From Seminavis robusta (Eukaryota; Bacillariophyta; Bacillariophyceae; Naviculales; Naviculaceae): a stretch of DNA of 64,000 nucleotides. The notes beneath the pieces were generated by a model that saw only the letters and a program-made list of their open reading frames with translations, was not told the origin of the DNA and ran no database searches. The translations under genes were made by a program, and so were the position numbers. Below are positions 1-9,818 of the stretch, piece by piece; position 1 is the stretch's first letter; the number at the start of each line of letters is the position of its first letter. The stretch is taken from contig CAICTM010000099.1 in the NCBI GenBank assembly GCA_903772945.1, positions 57,353 to 121,352 of the forward strand, given 5' to 3'.

Positions 1-309
1 CTGACACAATGCCTGTCTTGTCTACTTTGGTAGTGCATTCTTTGTATCGATTCAGGAAGAGCTTGGCAATCTCCATGAACTTTTTGTTGCCACTGTGCTT
101 CACTGCCACCTTGCCGCGAGCGCAGATCTGTTCATCAAGTTATAAAAGTAGTGTTGTTAGTCAAGGCCATCCAGGAAAGAAGATCGGCAGCTAATGCAAC
201 CTGCCTGTGAAGCAAGCTAACAGGAACTTACCACATCGTTGGGTCCAGGTGCAAAGTCTAGAGGCAAGGGCTCCAAGATGCGGTCGGCTGCAATCATTTT
301 CTTGACCAT
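1..309 (-). CDS. DUF6824-type domain protein, N-terminal part, cut by window edge
   Basis: Two exons are visible on the minus strand. Exon 1 (309..232) starts at an ATG and encodes 26 residues ending PGPNDV. A 104-bp GT-AG intron (231..128) follows, and exon 2 (127..1) continues in frame with ICARGKVAVKHSGNKKFMEI and runs off the left edge. The pattern D-V-I-C-x-R-G-K...H-x-G-N-K-x-F is the start of the small domain catalogued as DUF6824, expanded in diatoms and often found in putative regulators; its biochemical role is unknown. The same domain occurs in the plus-strand gene at 3648..4648, so the two divergent genes may be related. I chose this start because it is the first ATG and gives a short leader before the domain. 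The missing 3' part lies outside the window. Confidence 0.75.
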
Positions 310-3300
310 CTTGATGTGTTGTTTGCTGAAGAGTTGACTGGAAGGGAGCGGTTGAAGTTTTCTTTTCTTCCTGTCTTTTGGAAGGTTGTTCTGTTTTATG
401 ACAACAATGTTGTTTTGGCTCTTTTGATGTTTGATACAGTACGTAGCCTTTGGATGTTTTGTGCAGTCTGCAGTGTGCAGTGTTGGCTTTTTCTACATTA
501 CTACATGGTAGCTACTCTGCAGCTTTACGCTGCTTTTTGTACATGTACGGTACATCATCCAAACCCGCACAGCGCATGCGGTAGCAGTAAACGAGGCCAA
601 GCACACAACATCACAACATTGCTTTCGCTCCAAGAATCTCCGCAGTAATAAAGTACGGTAAATAGCTGTGTGGACCAGATTCGATCCGATCCGATTTCCG
701 ACTGAATGATTCAATGATTCGCCTCCCAGACTCCACAAGGAAGTGTCGTCGCTGTTTTGCACAGTCTGTAAAACTTGCCTCACAATGCAAGAGCACTTAC
801 TATTCCTCAACTCTCAACTCTACTGAGTTTGTGAATACCAGTGTAAGTTGGTTGACAGAGTGGATAGTGTTATTTCTTAAAAACAATTGAAGAATTGTCT
901 CGTCTACACAACTACACGCGCATCTTCTAGGAGGAAATCAATCTATAAAAATATTGTAGATAGTGGTACTATTGAAAAAGCTTCTTGTATCTACTCGAGT
1001 AGGTAAACATGTACCGTAAACATCGGTTGCCACGCTACGCAAAAAGATGAGAACAAGCGATAAGTAAGTAGAAGCTCGTCGAGTTGGGGGTTCCAGATTT
1101 TAAAGCTATTTTCTACAGCTCCTCTAAACCCTTCTTCTTGAAGCTTGAAGACAAGTCAAGTCTGCAGTCTGCAAGCATGATCGTCGAGCTTCGTCATCAT
1201 CGTGTTAAACAAAACAAATTGCCTGGACAACTCTGGACACACTGCACTCATTCTTTTGTTCTCCTTGCTGAGTGTGGTGCGTGCCTTCTGGTATACTCTT
1301 ACCTTTTTGTTAAGAAAGTCAGAGATAGGATGTCAAAAACCGTACTGAGATTTGCTGGAATTGTTAGACACTGGAGACATTCAGATCTGGACTAGCTAGC
1401 TAGAGCCAAGATGCTCACTGATTACTCTCCCTTGGGCACACAATAGTTTGAGCGATGATACAATGGCACTTTCTACTGTACAACAAAATGCCTTTAAAAA
1501 GGTGCCAAATGGCAAAACATTTGCTTCCGGTTGGTGATAATCTATCTGTCTTTCCTCTATTTACCTTCTAAAGGGTATGCTTAGTAAGGCGGGAAGTAGA
1601 GTAGAATTGATCCATAGCAGTCTACCGGTACTACATTATACGATTTCAGCAAAGAGTGAGTGACTGATTTAAGAAAATTTACTCCCTGAGCTCTGTGACT
1701 ACTCTATACCAGGTAGCTCGACTCTTTGGTCTTTTGGTACTGCATTACACTAGCTAGCGATGGATCCTGAGCTTTAGAAGTTCAGTATGGATATTTGTGG
1801 TACTGCTACTGCTAAGATTCCCACAGTGTCGCAGCAAACTCATAGATATCTTAATAACAAGGTAGCAGTATACTGACCTGGCAACAGCAGGAACGTGCAA
1901 ATTGCAGCTGCCCGCACAGAAAACGGGATGCGTTCGCCAGTCTTCAAGGGTCGCATGCGGAACCGCGCTCTTATGTTCCTTCGAACGTGTCTTCGAAATC
2001 ACCAAATAATTATTTTTACTGGTGAGCACTTACTTCGATCACCGGTAAGCACAAAGGCGCTCTTCATCTTCTTCCTGCACAGATCCTCGCCCCCACCAAC
2101 TTTGCTTCCTGCTTTGGAGACCTTTTCCTCTCTTGTTGTGGTTTGTTGAAGAGTGGATGGCAACAGGCTCTGTCCAATGCTACTCCAGTCGGAAATCCGC
2201 CAGTCGGGAAGTTCCCAGTCGGGCACAGCGTCTTCGGCCACGACGATGGATTGATTGTATCGAAAGATCCAACTTCACGGTCGAGTCCTTCGCATTCTTG
2301 GCTGTCCCTCACCCCCGATTGCATCATCTATGATGTGATGAGGTTGGTACATGTGACATCGCGCCTCTTTTAAAAAGCGAATAACACCACCACACCAAGA
2401 TCGCATTTACCCATTGAGCTTTTGGCCCGGTTGATCCTTCTGCCCCGCCCCACAGCATTGGTCCCACCGCCGTGGCTGGCCAGTTTGCTTGCGGCGCCGG
2501 CACCGGTGGTGCTCCTGCCAGAATTTATTCTATTCTCATATGATCGTGTGAAGTGTGAAGAACCACCCATAACACCATTCTGCCTACAACATGTAGTAGC
2601 TAGCTAGGTTGGGCTCTCTCACTCTTGTAGTCCCTTTCATCGCTGGTCCCAGAGGGTCCAGGATTGGCTGAGAAAGGAGAGGACCTTGTTACAGTATATT
2701 CCTCATTTCTGTCTCGTGGGGCGATACATTGCTGCATGAGATCTGGTAGTGCCCCAAACTCACGGATCCTAGCTAGATTCATGGAATAGGAGCTATTCAG
2801 CCAAAGCTCGAGGGCCTGTGGGTTTAGTTTTTTTCATCTAATGAAACCTGGAATCGAACCATACAAACCTGGAATCATTGCTACTATTTCAATAACAGCC
2901 ATTGATTGAAATGAAGCTCAGGTTGACATTCCTCGTCTGGTGGAATGTTCAATCTAGCAGCTCGCCGTTTGTCCTGTTACTTTGCTTCCATGTAGACGAT
3001 GTATCATGGGCGTGGGTGCGGTGCCTCGAAGACCATGCGGCCACATCGTGGAGCTCAACCGTGGAAGAAAGCTTTTCTTCGCACTAAAACGTAACCCTAA
3101 TTCGGCTAAATAATTCGCTTCACTCTTGGTTATGTCTCCTTAGCTTTTCATGCATTTTTGTTTAACATTTTTCTGTGCTCTCCTGCTAAGGAGCGTCATT
3201 TGAAGAAATAAGACAATGGAGTTCTTTCCTTCAACGCGGTCATTCTTAGCGAAACGGGAGAAGGAAAAGCAAAAACAAGCGACATGATTGACGACACAAA

Positions 3301-3647
3301 AAGCAACGGCACGCCTGGTACATGTTGTAATAACAAGCAGTTCCCACACAACATCGAGACCGGACATCCGCATCATTCATCAGCAACCGACCATCCAGTA
3401 GCATACTCGTAGTTGCCATCCAGACTGCTTTGACTTTGTTGGTATTGTGTTTGTCGCAGCTCTCAGTATAGTACTCGTACTCCAGACAGTTGACAAGGCT
3501 AGTGGCCTGCGCTTGGAGATCCTTGACACATCAAGCAACAAGTTTGCCGGAAAATCAAATCGGACAGCACAGAAACCATTCTACCTGATTGGACTGAGGA
3601 CTCCTTCCTTTCTTCTACTAGTAATCTTTCCAAGAACACCCACAACC
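310..3647. other. Intergenic region without a supported gene
   Basis: About 3.3 kb between two divergent DUF6824-type genes. Only short unrelated ORFs are present, none with a recognisable domain or convincing splice structure. It holds one TACCGGTA palindrome (1623..1630) and several GCTAGCTAG-type runs. Promoters of both flanking genes should lie at its two ends, but I see no defined element. Confidence 0.6.
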
Positions 3648-4648
3648 ATGTCCAAGTCCAAAGACGCGGCCAGCAAGTTCGACATGACTCCGTTGGGAGA
3701 GACCTATGAACCGACCTCCTTTGATGTGATTTGTGCTCGAGGGCGGATTGCTGTGAACCATACAGGCAACAAACGCTTCAAGTTGATAGTCGAGTCGTCG
3801 TTACAGCGTTACTCCAATGCCCCCAGCAAACTTGCCAAGTCAGCTATAGTTTCAGATATAGTCGAGACGATCCGGGCATCCAGTCCTGGAGGTGGATTCG
3901 TCAAGAGAGAAGGCAACATGTGGTACGAGGCTGGAGATCATTTGGTGAGTACAGGTTCTGTGTGGACATGGATGGTCACGTTAGGTTAGGTTGGGTTGGT
4001 TTGCTGCTCGTGCCTACTCACTCACACACCCACCCATCCGTTCTTTCTGATTTTGTTTGTGTGTCGTTTTCAGGCTCGTGAAAAAGGTGAGTGTGCCCTG
4101 ATGGATGGTCAGATTCTAGCTAGCAAACAGCACCGTACTGGAACCTGGTATCTGGTATGCACTCACTTCTTGCATTCTTCATCCGTCTCAACTCACAAGT
4201 GGGGCAATGTTTGCGGTAAGTCTTGTCGTTGATTCGATTCGATTCAATTCAATAGCTTCTGTGAATGCAAGGTTCACTCACTCTCCCTTTCGCTTGGATG
4301 CTTGATAGTGACATGCTGCACAGCAAATACCGATCTAGCACCAAAGCCAAGAAGCTCAGTCGAAAGGTCAAACAGAGCATGTTGGACGATGAAGTGGACC
4401 AAATCATGAATCGAAGTAGCTACAGAGATATCACGCACCGAGTCAAGGAATTGACCAAGGATGCTCGAAAGGATGCGGACTTTCAGAATGCGTTCAATCG
4501 CGCCAACCTAGAACTACTCAAGACATTCAAAACGGAACAAATACGGGAAGATGATGACGATGTCGACGACGATGAATTGACCGCCGCCAACCAGGACGAC
4601 GGAGATGGGGATGACGAATCGCCTCAAGTGGTGTCCAGTTCTGTGTAG
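3648..4648 (+). CDS. DUF6824-type domain protein (4 exons)
   Basis: Exons 3648..3944, 4074..4086, 4200..4215 and 4309..4648 join in frame to about 221 residues. Exons 2 and 3 are only 13 and 16 nt. The domain spans roughly residues 25-115: FDVICARGRIAVNHTGNKRF, then a WYEAGDHLAREKVGQ segment and HSKYRSSTKAKK after splicing. The spliced middle restores the usual pattern of this diatom family, where a W-Y motif is followed by A-R-E-K-V-G-Q and a basic Y-R-S stretch, which supports the micro-exons. The C-terminus is acidic (runs of Asp), with no membrane segment. An in-frame ATG at 3447 would add 67 residues containing a hydrophobic stretch; I prefer 3648 because it lies close to the domain. It converges with the INTS6-like gene, with about 160 bp between stops. 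Likely a regulatory protein; function unknown. Confidence 0.75.
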
Positions 4649-4804
4649 CCGCGCCATTCACTTTTGGTCTGGTTTTATTGGGACAAGCCTTCACAAACGA
4701 AAGTATCTGCGCGAGATCACCTTTCTTTGACTCTACTACTAGAATGTCTATCTATAACCAACATTGTAACTCTACTAACTTCTTGCATCAATATTTTGCC
4801 CATG

Positions 4805-7800
4805 CTACATACTACCAGCTGGCGGAGGCCATTGCCAAACACTGCGGTTGCTTCTGGTGTCAAAAAAGTACCAACGTTTTTGGCTCTTTGACCATACACA
4901 CATCCATCCGGCAGGAAGTTCCACATCCGGTTTCTTGTCCCTCTCCGTGTACACCAAAGTCTTGGTGGGCTCCGACGTTGGTTGCGGTTGCGGCGGTTGC
5001 TGTTGTGGAGGAGGCTTGGGCGGTGGGGGTTTGGCAGGGTTTGACCGCTTCGGTGGAGGAGGGGCACTCGAAGCCTTCGGTTTGGGAGGTGGAGGCTTGA
5101 TGGGTCCACCGCCCGCCGCTGACGATGCACTACCCACACTGCCACCTGATGTCGTAGCTTCGAGCTTGGTTGGTTTAGGAAGAGGCGGGGCTGGCAACGA
5201 CTTGCCGCCGCCGCCATCGGCGCTGTCCGTGGATGACGATTGGCCTATACTCGCACCAGAGAGAAGGCTCGAGGGTCGCCTCAGTGGAAACGACGGTAGT
5301 GGCTTGGATGGGGCCAGACTAAAAGAAGGTTTCTTGTTTAACGAAGGGGGCGGAGGCTGGCGTTTTGTCCCTGGTGGAGGAGGAGGTCTCTTGGCAGTTG
5401 TGCCCTTGGGTGGAGGTCCCGGCGTTGGCTTGGGTGACTTTACTGGTGGAGGAGGCGGTCTTGGAGAAGAACTACTGCTAGGTGCACTTCCTGGGCTTGA
5501 TTTAAGCTTGGGAGGGGCTGTTGGCGGTGTCATTGGTGTGGATACTAGGGGAGTCTTGTCGCTGGAGATTCCTGGCTTGGGTCGTTGCTTCTTAGGTGGT
5601 TGCTTTGGAGTTGGCTTCAATGAAGCCTTGAATTCTCCTTCTAGTTTTGCTCGTTTGGTTGGGGGAGGTGGTGGCAGCCCAGAACTGCCGGTAGACGAAT
5701 CGTCCGGTTCGCTAGTTGCTGTACTTCCAACGCTATTGCTGTCTTTGTTGTCCTCTTTCGGCGGCTTTGCCGGTGGTGGTCGCGGAGACAACGAAAGATT
5801 GCTGGAATGCGGAGGCGACTTCGGTGGCGGCGATTTGGTGAAAATTGCTTCTCCTTCTTCGACACTGGAGGAGTATGAATCGTGTGGAGGGGATCCTGGT
5901 GGCGTGGCAATTTCGCCAGTTGTGTCATGGTGGTGGTTCGACGGGCGCTGATTCTGGTACTTCTCAGGGACGAGACTATCAGCTCTCTTGTCTTTGTAGG
6001 CGTTTCCGAAATTGACCATCAATCGAGCGCGCACTCTGGTCTGCACCGAGTCAACAAATGCTCCTGTCTTCGGATCAAAGAAAGTCAAGGGTAGTGCATC
6101 GTCGTCTACAGACCATTTCGGCGACCCATCCGCTGCAGTTGTAGATGCCACCCCACAGGAGTCGTTAGAACCGTAGCCAACTACTGGTGCACGAGACCAC
6201 AGTAAACGCTCGCGGTAGTCTCCCATCTTCGCAACAGTTGTTTCATTCAAAGTCGATACTCCCACTCCAGCAAAAGACAACAGTGATTGATCCTGGAAAT
6301 CATTCGGATTTGCGCCACAACGTTGTACGTTGCCACCGTCATTGCTCACTCCCTCGACTATTAAGCCTCTTGTTGTGAGACCGGACCCGCCAAAGATCCA
6401 TCGTCGCCGCGACTCGTAGTAGGCCATCAAACAGTCTGCGGGTAAATCACCGAGAATTTCCATGGCATTGGGCTTTCTCGTATGGTATGCGTGAATGTCC
6501 TCGTTGTCGCTTTTGGCGGGTGCCACATCATTTTTCGCCGCGTTCGAAGACTTTGCTGTGTCGCTCTTTAGTTTGCCCTTTCCTGTCGGTGTATCATTTT
6601 TCGCAGTCTCACCGTCACGCTTGCGCTTCTTGGAATCGACACCAACCAGCCAAGGCGCTGGCAATGATCGAAGCGCTGACAAGAAACTTTCTGTGCTCGA
6701 CCTCGGATCGTACTGTCCATACCCAACCTCCAAGTTATTTTGGCTGTTGCTACGCTGCAATTGTGGCCGCGATGAAGTCTGCTGTGGCTGAGGTTGCTGC
6801 TGCTGATGTGGAGAATCCATTAGCTTTGACACTCCTCGAAGCTCTACTTCTTGTCGTTCCAATCGTTCGTTGTTGTCCCGTGACACTTGCTCGGCGCCAC
6901 GAATCTTCTGAAAACATGCCTTTGAGTAGCAGTGCATAGACAAGGATGACGAGGACATTGAACCATCTGCACCTCCGCCCCCTGATGGTGCTTCGTTTGC
7001 CAAAGCTGTCGCGAGGATCTGGTGCAGACTTGTTGGCAGCACCGATCGCAAGCCTCGCTTCAGTGCAACCTGATAATAGGGCGGAAGGCGCGAAATATAG
7101 TTGCGCAAGTCTTGTTTCCAGGTTTCGTCGACCTGTACAGATCGACTGACCGCTGCCATGTTTTCTGCAGTCATGTTGCTGTTTCCTTGTGTTGCTTTCT
7201 TGAAGGCTCGATGCTCTGCATCGGCTGCTTTGAGCAAAAGTGGCACTAATATCTGAGGCTCTGGCGGAAGCATTGTCAGAGTACTGAATGGCCGCGACGA
7301 AGCGGACTGCGTCGACGTTGCCAACGTAGACGTTGACGATGGCGCATGTAGAATACCAATATGAAGATAGTTGGTGTCATCATTGGTAGGACGACCTGCG
7401 TCTTGCACAATGACTGGATAGTATTCACTGCCGCCATACACATTAGGTTGGGGTGCTTTGGGAGGTCTATCATCGACCGATACCCACTCACAAATGTATA
7501 CATCTCGATGGAGCATCTTTACGGTGACGGCGGGAGCCTGATTCCCAGGCTGTGCAGATTGTTGTAATTGTCGCGTGCTCAGAATGAGCTGGTCTAGCCG
7601 ATTCAGCTGTTTCATGAGTATGGTTGGTTCAAAGGACTTGTTACCCATTTTGGAAGGAAAGCGCGATATCATTAGCAACGGTTGGGCGGATCGTGGAGGC
7701 AGTGTATCCAACTTTCTGTTTGGGAAATAATTTTCCGGAATGCACCACATTGGTGGATGAAATATGATCGTGTCTGGTACGTCTGTAGGAGTCATCTGAG

Positions 7801-9022
7801 GAGATGGACAGGGTACATAGAGTAGCATGGCACGGTACAGGTTTGCACCACCACTTCCATCCATGTCACCCTCAATGGCTTGAAAGCAACAAACAGGACC
7901 ACCATTGATAAATGAGGAAGTTCCATTGGGAGGATTCGTTGAAATGGTGGCTGAGTGGCCGGCAGTTACAGGACTTTTGAGTGGATCGGCCATGGGGAGC
8001 TCTCTAGGCAAAGGCGGCGCCAGCGTACGGAGCAAACGCTCTGTCATGGTCGGCAGTGATATTGTCGATTGCAACAAGGTGAGGCATCCTCCTGTTACCT
8101 CACAGAGGGCTCTCAGCCTAGGATGTAGAAATTGACTTGAGGAGACATTATTTTGACTTGCACCACCGACACCCAAGCACACAATTCTTTGGTCCCAACG
8201 AAATGGTTCCTTATACCATTCACGCAAGGGCATGTTTCCAGGTTGTAGTTGTAGAGAGCCACCTCCTTCAGCCGGTGGCTTCCTCAGACAGGCTCCATCA
8301 GTGAGCAATACCAAACAGCCCGACTGTAACGCATGAGAGGCAAAGGCTCCATTGGGAAGAACCATGGCAGGATTCGGCAAGCGACCCATAGCCCAATTTT
8401 CTGTTTCTCGAACCTGCAATCGATATCGTGACAAGAGCTGCAATCCTGCTGACAAGGCAGTATTCAATCCTCCCGCCCCTCCTGCATCGTCGGGAAAGCC
8501 TTTATTTTTACCGGTTGCTTTGGAGGGATCCCATGAGGCTGCCTGCAATTGTTTCAGTTCTCTCTGAAAACTTGCAGCGTTGCTCGACGCACCGTGCATA
8601 GATCCATCTCCCGAGTGCATGGGATCGTGTCCCATGGCTTGGCTGCTGTCCATTCCATGCTGATGGTGATTGCTGCCATAAATGTTATCAGGGCCGAATC
8701 CAACCAACAAACGACCGCCTGCTCCACAAGCAGCAGTGGCAGGTTGATCTGTATGCTGACGACTGGTACTGAGCAAGAGGTACTGGTTGGCAGGGCAGTA
8801 GCCCAGGCCAATCTGAACCATGCTCTTTTGCACGGCGGGTGGTTGGTGCTGTAAAAAGACGTTGTGTTCTTGTACTCGGCGGTTCATCCCTTTAACCAGG
8901 TCTTCGACTGCCATCTTCGCGAGGTCAAGGCGAGATAGCATGGAATGATTTCCCTTGCCCCTGGACGGAGCAATGGGTTGCCCCATTGAAGGAGACGTGT
9001 CCACTACGAATACCACAATCAT
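4805..9022 (-). CDS. Integrator complex subunit 6-like protein with C-terminal WW domain
   Basis: An intronless frame of 1405 residues from the ATG at 9022. The open frame extends upstream to 9295, but the start at 9022 puts the von Willebrand A domain at the N-terminus as in INTS6. Residues 8-12 read DTSPS, a full MIDAS motif (DxSxS). RLDLAKMAVEDLVKGMNRR (31-49) and KEPFRWDQRI (271-280) are hallmarks of the INTS6/DDX26 family. A putative nuclear signal KKRKR lies mid-protein. The last third is Pro/Ser/Lys-rich and disordered, with many poly-Pro runs, and ends in a WW domain (GWMCVWSKSQKRWYFFD ... SVWQWPPP). INTS6 belongs to the Integrator-PP2A module that attenuates RNA polymerase II. The metazoan INTS6 C-terminal helical domain was not recognised. 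The WW domain could bind phospho-CTD or the protein's own Pro-rich region (inference). Confidence 0.8.
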   Translation of the reverse strand: MIVVFVVDTSPSMGQPIAPSRGKGNHSMLSRLDLAKMAVEDLVKGMNRRVQEHNVFLQHQPPAVQKSMVQIGLGYCPANQYLLLSTSRQHTDQPATAACGAGGRLLVGFGPDNIYGSNHHQHGMDSSQAMGHDPMHSGDGSMHGASSNAASFQRELKQLQAASWDPSKATGKNKGFPDDAGGAGGLNTALSAGLQLLSRYRLQVRETENWAMGRLPNPAMVLPNGAFASHALQSGCLVLLTDGACLRKPPAEGGGSLQLQPGNMPLREWYKEPFRWDQRIVCLGVGGASQNNVSSSQFLHPRLRALCEVTGGCLTLLQSTISLPTMTERLLRTLAPPLPRELPMADPLKSPVTAGHSATISTNPPNGTSSFINGGPVCCFQAIEGDMDGSGGANLYRAMLLYVPCPSPQMTPTDVPDTIIFHPPMWCIPENYFPNRKLDTLPPRSAQPLLMISRFPSKMGNKSFEPTILMKQLNRLDQLILSTRQLQQSAQPGNQAPAVTVKMLHRDVYICEWVSVDDRPPKAPQPNVYGGSEYYPVIVQDAGRPTNDDTNYLHIGILHAPSSTSTLATSTQSASSRPFSTLTMLPPEPQILVPLLLKAADAEHRAFKKATQGNSNMTAENMAAVSRSVQVDETWKQDLRNYISRLPPYYQVALKRGLRSVLPTSLHQILATALANEAPSGGGGADGSMSSSSLSMHCYSKACFQKIRGAEQVSRDNNERLERQEVELRGVSKLMDSPHQQQQPQPQQTSSRPQLQRSNSQNNLEVGYGQYDPRSSTESFLSALRSLPAPWLVGVDSKKRKRDGETAKNDTPTGKGKLKSDTAKSSNAAKNDVAPAKSDNEDIHAYHTRKPNAMEILGDLPADCLMAYYESRRRWIFGGSGLTTRGLIVEGVSNDGGNVQRCGANPNDFQDQSLLSFAGVGVSTLNETTVAKMGDYRERLLWSRAPVVGYGSNDSCGVASTTAADGSPKWSVDDDALPLTFFDPKTGAFVDSVQTRVRARLMVNFGNAYKDKRADSLVPEKYQNQRPSNHHHDTTGEIATPPGSPPHDSYSSSVEEGEAIFTKSPPPKSPPHSSNLSLSPRPPPAKPPKEDNKDSNSVGSTATSEPDDSSTGSSGLPPPPPTKRAKLEGEFKASLKPTPKQPPKKQRPKPGISSDKTPLVSTPMTPPTAPPKLKSSPGSAPSSSSSPRPPPPPVKSPKPTPGPPPKGTTAKRPPPPPGTKRQPPPPSLNKKPSFSLAPSKPLPSFPLRRPSSLLSGASIGQSSSTDSADGGGGKSLPAPPLPKPTKLEATTSGGSVGSASSAAGGGPIKPPPPKPKASSAPPPPKRSNPAKPPPPKPPPQQQPPQPQPTSEPTKTLVYTERDKKPDVELPAGWMCVWSKSQKRWYFFDTRSNRSVWQWPPPAGSM

Positions 9023-9295
9023 GGTCACTGTCAATTCTTTCTTTTCCGGTACAGCGTAGGCTTGTTCTGAGAAGGCGCTATTAATAATCAATCGTTGTCT
9101 CGTAGGCTCCAAACAACAGAAAGCCAGTTCTACCAGAAGATCCACGGCAAACCACCCATCAAGTACTGTACCACAATCCACAATCTCTAGAAGGCTACCG
9201 GTAGCTAGTATAGCCAGCAATTGACAGCAGATTCCCAGAGCCGTCGTGCGTCGTGGCCGTCCAAAATCTTTTGAGGCTCCAACGAGGAACCGCAA

Positions 9296-9818
9296 AAATA
9301 ACAGAGAAGGTTTTATTGTGGAAAGCTACAGCTAGCTAGTTAGGTCCTTAACAAGCTAGCTGGAGCGCCCCCCAATCCGTACCGTGCCGGTACCGCAACA
9401 TCCAACCGGTAGCTGGACCCCCCCCAACCAAACAGTTCCATTCCCAACTCGAAGACCCAAACCCAGCACCAATCTTGTGCCTATTCTTGCTACGGGGCAA
9501 CTGGACCGACTCCAGGGCCTTTTACCCTAGACCTAATCCAGGTCCCACACCAGAGCCTACCCTTGGTTCTTCTTCAGGCCCCACTCCTCGCTAGCTTGCT
9601 AGGTCCGACTCCTGATTGCACTTCACAACCCGACCAACTTCAGGGCCACCAGGCCACTTCTGGACCTTTTCTGCAAGTTGCCGTACTCCACGTCTAAGCC
9701 CTTCGAGTCTTCCCACTCCTGGACGGCGATCAGGGCATACGAACATACCCAACTCGATTTTAAAACCGATGCAATGCAACTGGCTAGTAGACGAAGAGAG
9801 AGTCTTTCGTCGATAATA
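9296..9818. other. Intergenic region
   Basis: Presumed 5' region of the INTS6-like gene and 3' region of the ATPase gene. It contains GCTAGCTAG runs and C/T-rich stretches. No gene is supported; the short ORFs on both strands lack domains. Confidence 0.55.

Noticed and set aside
2840-2880. Possible tRNA T-arm on the minus strand (GGTTCGATTCC)
   Set aside because: The flanking bases do not form a 5-bp T stem and no acceptor or anticodon arm follows.
4848-5951. Gly-rich 367-codon open frame on the plus strand
   Set aside because: It is the antisense of the poly-Pro tail of the INTS6-like gene; the Gly richness simply mirrors Pro codons.
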